Below are positions 37,304-48,039 of a stretch of DNA of 64,000 bases, piece after piece (positions within the stretch are counted from its first letter, which is position 1; each line of letters begins with the position of its first letter). The notes beneath the pieces are model-generated. The model saw only the letters and a list, made by a program, of their open reading frames with translations. It was not told the DNA's origin and ran no database searches. This DNA comes from Trema orientale (taxonomy: Eukaryota; Streptophyta; Magnoliopsida; Rosales; Cannabaceae). The position numbers and the translations under genes were made by a program. The stretch is taken from NCBI GenBank assembly GCA_002914845.1, contig JXTC01000242.1, forward strand, positions 62,001 through 126,000, given 5' to 3'.

Positions 37304-38817
37304 TCAACGGCAGCCGCCGGGAGCAAACCCAATTCTGGATTTTGAAACATCGTAGGCCACCTTAAACGTTTGCTGTTGACGGTTTCCGATGATGGCCATC
37401 TCATTGCTCGCTGCAAAAGCCAAACAAACGACACCCCTTTCAGCTTCTAAGAGCACATTCTTAGGCCCCAGATTAAGACCAGCTCCGCCTTGAAACAGGA
37501 GCTGAACATTGGGCACCACGGCCGATACCACGCCGAGGCTCCCCTTGAAACAAGTGTCCAAGATCGAAACCGCCGGCGCCTTGGCGAACTTGGTCGATAT
37601 AATCTTACCAAATGCCTGACTTAAAGCCGCGTACAAAGGCCTCGGCAAGCGAGTTATGACAGTGCCAGAGTCTATAATGGTGCGCACTCTGTAACTCGCC
37701 GGATCCACCCCAAGTGGCGTCCTTCCCACCGTAATAGCCGCTAGTCTCAGAAAATACAGACTGGGAATCTTCGCGTCGACCACCATGGGCGTGAACTTGT
37801 AAGCTGGTGATGAGACTGAGGCCGTTCCAATGGAGAAGACGCCTCCTTGGCCGCCTTCGAATGAGGGAAGACAGTACGAGAAGGCGTATCCGTACTGGGC
37901 CGAGACTTGGGCCAGCAACGAGAGCTTGTCCCGGGCCAGACCCAGAAGCCCGGCGGCCCTTCCGAACAGCCCCTGGTTGTTTTGCCCGCACCCGTATACG
38001 AAACGGGTCAGAACCTGGGTCGGGGTTATGGTGAGTCGATCTTGACTCAGATACCCCATTGAGAACGACGAGTCTCCATAGCTCGCTGTGTAGATACAAG
38101 AGTCTGAGGCTGCGGAGCAGAAGGGGTCGTTGAGGGTCGCCCGTTTGACCGACGAGCATTCGGGGCTCTGACACGGGATGGCTTTGTAGGTCGTGGATGC
38201 AGAAGGGTCGAAAATGGGGTCCACCTGGCTATGGCAGTAGATGGTGCAAGGTTGGCATTGAAGCCAGGAGAAAGAGCTGCCTGTGTCTAGGATCATGGAG
38301 TAGTACTTGGCTGGGCTTCCGAGGCCCACTTTCACATAGTAATTACCCGACCCGATTGACAGACCCGGGTTCAATGGTATGGTAACCGATTTGAGTTCGG
38401 TTGGCTTTTGGGAAAAGGTGGAGAAGGAAGGAGAATTTGAGGTGTTTTCCTCGTTTCTTGATAGCCTATAGTAGAGCGTTTTGAGACGCTCATTGTCGTT
38501 TTCCAGTACTTCATCGAAATGGGATTTTGGGTCGAGAGACGAATTGGCTTTCACATGATAGACTTTCAGCTCTAATGATTCATTCTCTGCACACAAAAAG
38601 GGAAAAAAAAAATGTTGATTTAGAGTTTAGATATACGCTTCATGATTATAAAGACAAAAATATATGTACAAACTTTAAGCTAAATGAATGAAGTTACAAG
38701 TACTTAATGGTATACAAAACAAGGTTATATATGGTTATACATGCCTAGAAATACATGGGTTGAACTCGATACCGAGACAAGCAGAAAGTAGAAACCCAGA
38801 AACCAAACTGACCCCAT
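37304..38817 (-). CDS. Secreted aspartic protease, nepenthesin (A1B) type
   Basis: Two exons, 38817-38745 and 38586-37304, giving about 451 aa. Exon 1 encodes a signal peptide (MGSVWFLGFYFLLVSVSSS). Exon 2 carries a propeptide and the mature enzyme beginning near the GSGNYYVKVGLGSPAKYY block. The two catalytic motifs are ILDTGSSFSW (about residue 125) and IIDSGTVITRLP (about 330). The cysteine-rich insert characteristic of nepenthesin-like enzymes is visible (WLQCQPCTIYCHSQVDPIFDP, IPCQSPECSS). These enzymes cleave proteins in the apoplast or vacuole, and relatives act in defence and development. To keep frame, the intron must start with GC (CTAG|GCATGT at 38744); no phase-compatible GT donor was found nearby, so the end of exon 1 is less certain. 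Exon 2 is notably GC-rich. Confidence 0.88.
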
Positions 38818-40905
38818 TTCTGACTCTCTTTGTTGGCAGTGAAGGAAACTATGCAAAGCTTATTCTCTTCCCCTAAGATTTTATATAAGAGAACTTAAAA
38901 GTTCAAATGAGAGAAAGGAAAAAGCTTTGAGCCAACATGTTGGTGACATGCACCTTCGAAAGGACCTGGCTAAGAAGTTGGAAGTTTTCAATGATAGAAC
39001 GAAGTTCTCTATTTTATTTTATTTTTTCTCAAGTGGGTCTCTTTTTGGAGCCACCAATATGTTTGTGTACACTAAAACCAGAGAGTTCGAAGAACAAAGG
39101 AGCGTATGTACACCATGCCAGAGGCAGTGGGACAAGGAATTTTGGAAGAAAGAGGAACAAGTGTTATACTGTTTATAACATGCCAATTAAAAGAGACCCC
39201 ATTATATAATGATAGACTTTGAAAACACAAACTGAAAGCTCCTTTCTAACTACAATCGTTGGGACATAATGCACAACTTAAGTATTATAGAGATATTAAT
39301 TAGTAGGCCAGAAAAGTAGAGGGATTAGCTTAATCAAAGGCAGGGTGGCTTGTACTGCTTGCAATATTTACATACTTGTAGCATTTTCATTGGTGATTAG
39401 ATGGAATTACTAAAGCATGCAAAGAGGAATCAGCTCAAATATTGTCAAAACGAGTGTATTAAAAGGTAATAACTCACTCAAAAAAATATAAAACAAAGGA
39501 GCTTTAAAAAGGTAACTTTGCATTTTTGGGTGACGATATGGAATTACTAACAGATGCAGATGAGATAAGAAAGGATTGGTAGATCAGCTACTATATTGTG
39601 AAAAGGGTATAATCGTTATGGGTAAATTTTGAAGAGAAAAAGAAAATAGGAGGACTTTGGTATTGGAAACAGACATGACACACTTTTGACACAATATCAA
39701 GTCACAACCACCATGCAAAAAGAAAAAAAGTTTTCTGATTCCCGTCTTTTTCTGATCCCAAAAAAGATTCTCTTTCCAAAATTCTGAGGAAGAAAACTTT
39801 TTCTCTTATCTAAGTGAATGTCAGTGGTTTTACTTCTAAACATTTGGATTTATCGTTGTAAACTTTAAAATAGACCCAGCCTGTTTATTGCGACTTAACT
39901 AAATCAGCTCAAAATTTTGGTACCAACTATATTGTGTCGGCAGTGAGAGAATTATTCAGTAATTAAGTGTCACGATTATCTTGTATTAATGGTCACCAAG
40001 GACTATAGGCCTTGCAATTATTAAATTTTGATTGGTTGATGAAAAAGAAGAGGTGCTATCAGCTCGGGTAATAGTCCCTTCCTTATTCAATTCCTAACAA
40101 TATTCGATTTCTTCTTGATTATTCGCCATGTTGTGACAAATGACAAGACTGGTACCCACTGGATTTAATAAGCCAAATTCATCAACGTAGTACTTTCTCC
40201 ATAGTGTGGCCTGCAGCTCAGCTCGTTTTGCTATCAATGAAAACCAGCATACGGTACCATTTAACCCACCTTTAGACAAGGAAAATTGAACTGTTTAGTG
40301 TGTAGATGATCCCATTATTTTCCCGGTTATAGAAAGATCACAAGTAAATTGATATACGTAGACCTCTTAGCTCTGATATTATCTCACCTATGTCATTTGT
40401 TTGACAGATTGTGCATGGCAAGCATTAAACAGAGTAAAACTGATTAAGGACCACAGCCATAGTTGGCTGCATAACTAACTGTAATCAAAGCTACCTATCA
40501 TGTGAAGTCTTGAATTCTGATGGTTATCCATCTTCGTCTTCTAGTCATGACAGCGACCGTGACAAAACAAAGAGTTTCATGACTTTTCAACAATCGAGTT
40601 CTATGATAATCTCATCTGTTTGTACCCTCAAAAGTGAAAACCTTTCCAACATTTTCCATGAGATGAGGGCGTTTCTCATTCTATTTTCCTGTTCTTTTCA
40701 TCTATACAAAGAACTCGCAGAGGTAAAAAGAAGGTTCAATCAAGAAAGCAAAGAATTCCAACTTAACGCATTTTGATATTTAACATTTTTTTCGATACAA
40801 CATGACGGCTAATCAAACATTAATCGGTGCCAGAAAGACAGACAAATACTGAGGTAAAAAAACCTTGAAAATAAAAATTGGGAATAAGCAATAAATGCAA
40901 GTGGA
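38818..40905. other. Intergenic region upstream of the protease gene
   Basis: A TTATATAAGAG at about 38,880-38,890 is a candidate TATA box for the protease on the minus strand. The rest is AT-rich without a recognisable gene; ORFs 38927-39209 (+), 40094-40279 (-) and 40510-40776 (+) show no domain. Confidence 0.5.
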
Positions 40906-43669
40906 TCATCGCCGGAAAGCATGGCCGTCTTCGGACCTGCCCTGTGAATAATGTGTTCGGCGACGAACACTCTCAGCAATTGATTTGCTACCCCCCATTT
41001 CAGTACCATACACGCTTTTCTGAGCAGCATCCAAGAAATTTTTGCCCCTAGATACAGCAGCCTGAGTAGCTTCCCGAGCGTCATCATCCTCAGCCTTCTT
41101 CAACCGTTTCCATCTTTGTTCTTCATGCAACTCGGCATCCATTTGCATCTCACGCAGCCTGGCAGCTCGCTCTTCTTCCGAGATTTTAGGAGCAGCATTG
41201 CGTCGCTTATACCTTGACTCATGTCGATCTTCTGTTAAATATCTTTCCTTCTCTGACTTGTCATGATTTCCCTTGAAAGCATTTCGACGGTCTTTCGCAT
41301 TTTCTTGATCTGATTGACCATCAGGTGACTGCTCTTTGTACTTAGAACTCTGATAACCATTCTTTTCACTCCGACTTGCTTTCCTACGCGATTCATCTTC
41401 TGAATCTGATTGACCATCAGGTGACCGCTCTTTGTATTTAGAACTCCGATAACCATTATTTTCACCCCGACTTGCTTTCCTGCGCGATTCATCTTCTGAA
41501 TCTGAGTACTTATCATAATTTGAACTCTTCCTATGACTACTCTTCCTTTTTTCCTCTTCAGACTTGGACGACGATGAATGTTTTTGATGCTTTGAGTTAC
41601 TGTGATGATGCTTCTTTCCATGTTCCTTTTCATCATGAGACTTCTTCTTTTTGGGCTTTCCTTCAACCTATATAAAATTCTCAGAAAAAGCAAACAATTT
41701 TATTTTAGTGAAGGATTCATATAGAACCATGAAGGCACATTCATCAAACCAATTGTGACATTGTTTTCTTGATGACATCGGACCCAAAAATTTCATTATT
41801 TGCAGCTTCTGCTTTTACTCATTATGAATTTTCTGATAATTTCAGTTGACTAATCCTAAAAAATTTAAAGAAACTTGTACCACCATAATGACTAATCATT
41901 CAGAATAAAGCATGCAATAAACGTAGAAGAGAAAGCTAATAGAAACTTATTTCGTTTCATGTAATTCTGACAGCTGTTTAACTTCCACAGTGACACTCTC
42001 GAGTTTGCAATTTATCCTATGGAGGAGGTATGAACGAAGAAAACTACTACAGGATTGAAAGGAAAATAATATAAATATATAAAATTCTACATAAAATTTT
42101 GCTTAAAGTCTAATGCCCTAGCCAATTCCTACATAAGTAGGATAAAAGGAGAACACATTACACACTGTTTGCCCAATTCTCTAAACATGGCAACCCAGAG
42201 CAAAGATGGTAAATTTGGGAAAGCTTAATTGCCACATCGTAAGACTCAAAACTTGGATAAGAAAGAAGAGGAACCAGTGTCCCCATAAATTCTAACTCCT
42301 ACTGCCCACAAATACCTGACTTAATAGTCACTAGGAATACCGAATACAAACAAATTTTGAAGATAAACAAGTACAAAGGAAAATGTGAACTGTATATTCA
42401 AGAGTTATCACCAAAATTCAATGAGGAATACTAAATCCAGATAGGGAATATCATGACACAAGGAAAAGTAAATAGGTAACTGAACAAAAGCATAGTCATT
42501 CTTTGTCTTCTCTGAAACGAGATACAAATTACATGGATATATATATATATATGAGAGCTAGTACAATAGGCACTTTTTTTATTCACTATCGGTAAGTACA
42601 TCAATTTTGACCATTAGATTTCAATCTGGCGGCTATAATTAATTATATTGGAAAAAGTTCTATTGTAAATTAACTAATAGTATTTATATTTGTAACCGTT
42701 AGATTGAAATCTAACGGTCAAAATTGATGTACCTACTAATAATGAATAAAAAAATGCCTATTGTACTAGTTCCATCTATGTATATATATATATATGAATA
42801 TATGCATATGTAATACTATAATGTCCCCTTTTTTAAGCTTTCTTGCCGTTTCTTTGGCACTAGTGATGAGTATCCAATTCCGATACTTGAGGAACCCACT
42901 TTCAAGTAAAAACTGTTAAGTTACTTTCGGCTGCGTCACATGAACCAGCTCCAAATCGACAAATTAAAAATCTGAGCAATACTTAGCAGGTTATGGCACA
43001 CTTGTTTCATGTATGTAGCAAAAGAACCTCCACTTTTTACATGAATATGTTTTATCTTTAAACTGTGGTCACTGCAGGGAAATCGCAGACATTCATATGC
43101 TAAAGTTGCCGAAACTAGACAATTAATACGTCGAAGTTCTCCTTGGCTTCCTTTCCCACCTCTTCTCATTCTCAAGCAAATTTCTTACCCTCTCTGGTCT
43201 CTCCTATGCCCTAACAGACAAGGCACCTATTCATTTTCTACAAACTTGCATATCTACGAGCTGCGAGAGAAGTTGAATTCTAACATGTTTTGACTATACA
43301 AAGAAACTATAAAGCAAGTTTACCTTCATTAATAAAAAGAAAGAACAGAGAGAGAGAGAGAGAGGCTTACGGATTTGCGAATCATGGCCATCTGCACAGG
43401 GTTGTTCTTGATTCGGGCCAAGGCCTCTTGCTCACGCTGTCGAATCATAAGCAAAGGATCGGAGTGGAGCTTCCTCCAAGCATCGTTGGCAGACTGAGGC
43501 TTATCCTCGAATAAGGCTCCCGGCACAGCTGAAGAAGACGCCGCCGCTTGCTATAAAAAAAAATCAAAATCAAAAATTTCAATAAAATCTCAGACCCATA
43601 AATTCAAGAAATTAAACAAATAAAACCACGAAGAGTTTATTTTCTTTTCTTTTCTTTTCTTTATATATN

Positions 43670-43729
<60 letters not shown>

Positions 43730-44186
43730 TTTGATAAGGATGAGGAAGGTCCATCATCAGACTTGGGGAAGGCTTCAAGGGCTTTAAAACCATCGGAAGC
43801 GCTAGCTTTCCCTACGGCTAAACCCGAATCGTACAGAAACTCCAACCTCTCCTGCTTACTGCAATGAATCAAAAAAATGAATTGAGCAATGCAACCAAAT
43901 CAAATCAAAACCCTAACCCTAACCCTAACCCCTAATTTAGAGGATAGCTCTAAAAGTCTAAAATTTTAGGGGGGAAAAAAAAAAAGGGAAATACGTACGG
44001 AACGAGGCCGGCCTGTTCCTGGAGTTGACGAAACTCGGAGCGCTCTCTCTCCTCGTGAATCTGTTTGCGGAGCTCCTCGAGCTTCTTCTGCTCGGCATCA
44101 TGCTTCTGCTCCGCTTTCCATACGTTCTCTATGTTCCTCAGACTCCCCGTGTGCCATCCTTTCTTGTTCAAGAATTTCAACGCCAT
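40906..44186 (-). CDS. CWC25: Pre-mRNA-splicing factor CWC25 homologue
   Basis: Four exons (minus): 44186-43999, 43858-43729, 43550-43371 and 41667-40906, giving 419 aa. The N-terminus MALKFLNKKGWHTGSLRNIENVWKAEQ is the conserved CIR/Cwf N-terminal domain, with a coiled coil (KHDAEQKKLEELRKQIHEERE). A conserved block (LEFLYDSGLAVG, PGALFEDKPQSANDAWRKLHSDPLLMIRQRE, NNPVQMAMI) follows. The long last exon is Lys/Ser/Arg/Glu-rich, with two tandem 32-residue units, and ends with a conserved region (AARLREMQMDAELHEEQRWKRLKK...HYSQGRSEDGHAFRR). CWC25 joins the spliceosome just before the first catalytic step in yeast. A 1.7-kb intron 3 (41,668-43,370) holds a MITE; intron 1 holds telomere-like repeats and intron 2 a long TA tract with an N. 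The leader is GAA-rich next to the ATG. Confidence 0.92.
41314..41505 (-). repeat. 96-bp in-frame tandem repeat in CWC25 exon 4
   Basis: Two 96-bp units (41505-41410 and 41409-41314) encode SDSEDESRRKASRGENNGYR... and a near-identical second copy ending SPDGQ. The insertion is exactly 32 codons, so the frame is kept. It lengthens the disordered RS/RE-rich segment. Confidence 0.93.
42558..42769. mobile_element. MITE with long terminal inverted repeats (CWC25 intron 3)
   Basis: The left end CTAGTACAATAGGCA is the inverse complement of the right end TGCCTATTGTACTAG. The inverted similarity continues inward for about 70 bp (ACATCAATTTTGACC against GGTCAAAATTGATGT). Total about 212 bp, no coding capacity. 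The flanks are TA-rich, so the target-site duplication and superfamily are unclear. Confidence 0.85.
43661..43725. repeat. (TA)n microsatellite with an N in CWC25 intron 2
   Basis: More than 25 TA units interrupted by N at 43669, next to the exon 2 donor (43728). Length is probably not reliable in this assembly. Confidence 0.95.
43909..43935. promoter_or_regulatory. Telo-box cluster in CWC25 intron 1
   Basis: Three perfect AACCCTA units plus one AACCCCTAA on the plus strand, in the first intron about 50 bp upstream (in transcription) of exon 2. Telo-boxes near the 5' end of plant genes are known regulatory motifs of translation- and proliferation-linked genes; a role here is inferred. Confidence 0.7.
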
Positions 44187-44549
44187 TCTTACTCTTCTTC
44201 TTCCTCCTCTGATTCGTCTTCTTCTTCTTCTTCTTCTTCTTTCTTCAAATGATCAGAGATTTCTCAGATCAACGACACTAATTTCGCCCAAATCTCGATT
44301 TATTTCTCCTTTTTCTTTCTATTTCTTTAGGGGATGGCTACGGCAAGGGCGTCTCTGTGTAGGCTCATGCCTTAATTATCGTTGGATGGGAATCTGTGGG
44401 AATAACGGGAATATGTGGAGAATCTATTTATATACAGATTCTCATCTAACGGTGTATAGACAGGCCCTACGTAGGGGCGCCTTTACTTTAGACGCGCCCC
44501 TTTCTTTATAGATGCCGGCTTTTTTTTAAACGATACTAATTTCAACGCT

Positions 44550-44865
44550 TTCTTTATTTGTCCAATTTATAACTTGTGTTTAAGTTATTATCATTATTGA
44601 TCCTTAGATTTAAAATTTATTAAAAATTTATATCCTGACACCAATTTAGAAAGTTAATTTACTGAGATGATTTAATAAATTTATTATCGGACTAATTTTT
44701 ATACAGTTTATTTTTAATTTTGTAAAAAGCATCTTGGTAAATTAACTGTTCTAAATTGATGTCAGGATGTAAATTTTTAACAGATTTCAAATCTAAGAGT
44801 CAATATTGTTAATAACCAAAATACAATGTATAATTTAAATAAAATGTCAAAATATAAAGTATAAA
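44550..44865. mobile_element. Inverted-repeat MITE upstream of CWC25
   Basis: Two arms of about 130-140 bp are imperfect inverse complements: TATCCTGACACCAATTTAGA (about 44,631) against the TCTAAATTGATGTCAGGATG stretch ending at about 44,770, continuing outward through TTAGATTT/AAATCTAA. No coding capacity. Exact ends and target duplication were not resolved. Confidence 0.7.
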
Positions 44866-44923
44866 AATGATAATATTCATTTTTTAAAACGAAAGATATG
44901 CCATTCAATTGAACCCTATTTTA

Positions 44924-45766
44924 GGCTATATTTAGAAGGATGGATTTGTGGAAGTATAGAAAGGGATGGAGGGAGAAGTAAAATCCCTTGTTTGGCAAGA
45001 AGGATAAGGGAGGGAGAGGAGAAATGCAGGGATAAGCTCTTCCTCGTGGCCCATTATTTTGAATCCTCCCATTAAGTATCTTCTTTACTTTGTTTTTTCA
45101 AGGAAAAATGAAAAAATACCTCTTTTGAAAATTATTTAAAAAATAATGAAATGGATAACATAACTTTATAAATAAATACTCTCCATCCATCTTACTCTTC
45201 ATCCCTCTTATTAGGAACGTAAATAGGGTAGGGACAAGAGCCAAAGAGGCTGACCCATCCCCGTTTAAATGGGACGGGGGCAAGGTGGGGAATACCAAGT
45301 GGGGAACTAGTCCTGCTTATTAGAAAAATATTTATAAAATTTAAGAAAAAGACCAATTAAAAAATTTAAAGTGTTTTTTTTTTTAAATTTGATTTCTTTT
45401 CATATGTTCTAGATATAAATATCATGAGATTTATGTGTAATATATTAGTATTATACTTAAAATTTTTACAAAAATGTATAATATATAGTAAAAAAAAAAA
45501 TGTACATATGTATAACGAGATGGGTTTAGGGTCGGAAATATAATCCTTGACCCGAACCCGGGTAGGATTTTTTTAACCCCAAAACTCCGACCCTTTCCCT
45601 AATAGGGCAGAGACCCGCAAGGACCCACTACAACAGGTATTTTTGACATCGCTACCTCTTACCAAACAACATAAATGATTGATACTCTCATCTCTCTCTT
45701 TCACATTCTCACTCCTTTCTAGACTCTCTATCCTTCCTACTCCCTTCCCTCCTACTAAATATAGTG
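44924..45766. mobile_element. Tourist/PIF-like MITE, interrupted by a nested element
   Basis: The left end GGCTATATTTAG and right end CTAAATATAGTG are near-perfect inverted termini flanked by TTA on both sides (44921-44923 and 45767-45769), as expected for PIF/Harbinger elements. The sub-terminal regions are purine-rich on the left and pyrimidine-rich on the right, as in known Tourist-like MITEs. The 843-bp length is explained by the nested insertion at 45211-45654. Confidence 0.65.
45211..45654. mobile_element. hAT-like element nested in the Tourist MITE
   Basis: Flanked by CCTCTTA on both sides (45204-45210 and 45655-45661; 7 of 8 bases if extended to 8). The interior has GC-rich GACCCG/GGGTC-type motifs at both ends with an AT-rich core, like the element at 56178-56818. 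Termini TTAGGAACG and ATCGCTA are only weakly inverted, so the class is inferred. Confidence 0.5.
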
Positions 45767-46019
45767 TTAACTGTTAGGTGTGCTAACTGCTGCTGTTTCA
45801 AGCCAAAATATTAAAAAAAAAAATTCACTTTCAATTATATACTAACTAAAATAAGCTTTTGTACTAAACATGAAATATATATGTTGCGAGTACGGGTGCA
45901 ACAATATATTATATAAACATAGATATACCAGAAACTAATATATTAAAAAAAAGGTAATAACTACCTCTTAGACTTCTTTCATTTATAAAATAAAAATAAA
46001 ATCTCATTCTATTTAACTT

Positions 46020-46142
46020 TTTTTTTAAAAAAAAAGTGGGGCTTAACTAATGACCACCACTTACTACAAATTAAAGGAAAATGGCACACACACACTACCA
46101 AGATTTGAACCCCTGATCCCCCCCAAACACACACACACAACC
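46020..46142 (-). mobile_element. SINE-like retroposon
   Basis: A 17-bp perfect direct repeat CTCATTCTATTTAACTT flanks the segment (46003-46019 and 46143-46159). Read on the minus strand it contains a tRNA B-box-like GGGGTTCAAATC and ends in a homopolymeric A/T tail next to the target duplication, the hallmark of L1-mobilised SINE insertion. Only about 123 bp; no A-box is clear, so it may be 5'-truncated. Confidence 0.75.
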
Positions 46143-46209
46143 CTCATTCTATTTAACTTAATTCAGTATTAATCTTTATATTTTTTTTATCAATCTATTA
46201 TTTAGATTT

Positions 46210-47407
46210 CATCATACAATACAACATGTTGAATTCCTTCCAGCTTCTATTCCAAGAGAAACACAACCACCGGAGCAACAAAAATTACAAAACAGAAAAA
46301 CAATTGCAGAATTAAACCAGCTGGACCATCTAAACCAACAAGTTAATACAAATATAATAATATTAATAAAAATACTATTTTATATAATAATTTAAACTAA
46401 TATCAAATTTTTTTACTTTCAGGAAATTAAATTCACGGTAAAAACAATAATATTTAAATTTGAAGTACATCAAGATTAGTATTATAATTCCTGCCTCCAA
46501 TGCTATAGACAAGTCCGTGAAATATGAAATGAATGGTGGTGCGATACACACAGTCATCTCATATCAACTCCAACTCCATGATACAACACATAATTAAATA
46601 ATTTACACTAGCATTTCCTTGACTAATTCACTAATTAAAAAAAATAATTTATATGATCAATTATTAATCGAAATATTTTTTCTTATTCTTTACACTAAAC
46701 TCATTCCTTACACTATTATTTCTGCAAGTACAAATTAAATACCAGAATCCAAAATGAAACAGGATACATCATCATCACAATATTTGGAAAAGCAGCTCAA
46801 GCTCTAATAAAAAAAACCATGCTCGGTTCTAACAATACAAGAAAATTACACCGATCTAACAATATTACCACCAATAATCGAGCAACTATGTGGACAAACA
46901 AAAATATTTCAAGTTTGTTTCAGAACCAGAGGAACATTAATGATACAATTGTATCAAAAATATTTGATGATGATGAATCCACCATATTATCACTTCCACC
47001 ATTGCCAGCCATCCCAGAAATAGAAACAATGCCAACCATACCACTAGATCCAAAAACACCTGATCCAAAAAAAATTACAGAAAAGTAAAAAACTATTATT
47101 AATTTATGCTTACTTTTAAAAAATATAAAACATCTTATTCATTATTTAAATAATAATTTTTTTTTCTATTTCAAATCAGAAACAATATCGACAAAAGAAT
47201 CAATAAAACGAAAATTAACCAAGTAATCTATTTATTTATATTCAAATATAAATACCTCATCTTTTAACAATAAAAATTCCTTATTTTCTTTTTTTTAAAA
47301 AAGCTTCATTTAATTTTTTCTTTCTTATCCTAACTTTTTTTCCTAATTGATTGCAGTGAAGAGGAACGACAAAAAAAACGAAAACAAAAGCTATGCATCA
47401 GCCACTA
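46210..47407 (+). pseudogene. RPA70-like (OB-fold) remnant, probably Helitron-derived
   Basis: The plus strand encodes degraded but recognisable pieces of the replication protein A large-subunit C-terminal domain seen in plant Helitron-associated RPA genes: RKTIAELNQLD (about 46,290), IFGKAAQALIKKTM (about 46,780) and NDTIVSKIFDDDESTI (about 46,939). A Pro-rich tail and a final SEEERQKKRKQK-like piece (about 47,359) follow. The domain is broken by stops and AT-rich stretches, and its central part is missing. A hairpin typical of Helitron 3' ends lies 150 bp downstream. Not expected to be functional. Confidence 0.6.
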
Positions 47408-47553
47408 ATCCATTTCAATATAAATATATTTTGTAATATCCTAAATAATACTTTATCATATTTTAGATTAATATCATTATAATATAAAAAACTATTAACT
47501 ATTATAAATAATAAAATAATTACTTTATTATCAATTCATTATATTTCATATGT

Positions 47554-47590
47554 AACCCGCAGCAAATGGACGGGTTAAATAGCTCGTGTT
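47554..47590 (+). mobile_element. Candidate Helitron 3' terminus
   Basis: AACCCG and CGGGTT (47554-47559, 47571-47576) form a short stem, followed by TAAATAGCTCG. Helitrons end with a hairpin about 10 bases before CTRR; here the end reads CTCG, so it would be mutated. Similarity to the second CWC25-QWRF block begins just downstream, which supports an element boundary here. Confidence 0.45.
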
Positions 47591-48039
47591 TGCTAAATTT
47601 TCTGCCTTCTACTCTTCTTGTTAAATTTTTTGTCGTTTTGATTCAAGAAAGTACCGAGGTTACAAGTCGTTTTCTTTCCTGTCGTTCATAAGAAGTTTAC
47701 GTCATCCAAAACGACTTGTCCTATTCATGTAGTTGTCATACTTGTGTTACTAGCAACACTCGGAGAACAAACAGTTAACTGTTAAAGTGGCCATGTTATT
47801 CCACTATGTGAACTCCAACTTGGGGAGATCCAAATCAAAATTATGAAACAAAAAATTACAAGCCTGACAAAAATTACAAAGAATAAAAGAATTCTGATAT
47901 ATCAAAAACTTTTATCCTCCCCACACCATATCAACAAACAAAAAATTAAGGTGAAAAACATGCAGGTGATTATTTTTATTGAAATCCCATGTGTGAGCGT
48001 ATGTACACCGTCAGGCTCTGGTAATGTGGAATGAGGTGA

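Noticed and set aside
37605..38174. 189-codon minus-strand ORF inside the protease
   Set aside because: It overlaps the protease exon in another frame; the real frame has both catalytic motifs.
41235..41693. 152-codon minus-strand ORF
   Set aside because: Out-of-frame reading of the repetitive CWC25 exon 4; the true frame continues into the conserved C-terminus.
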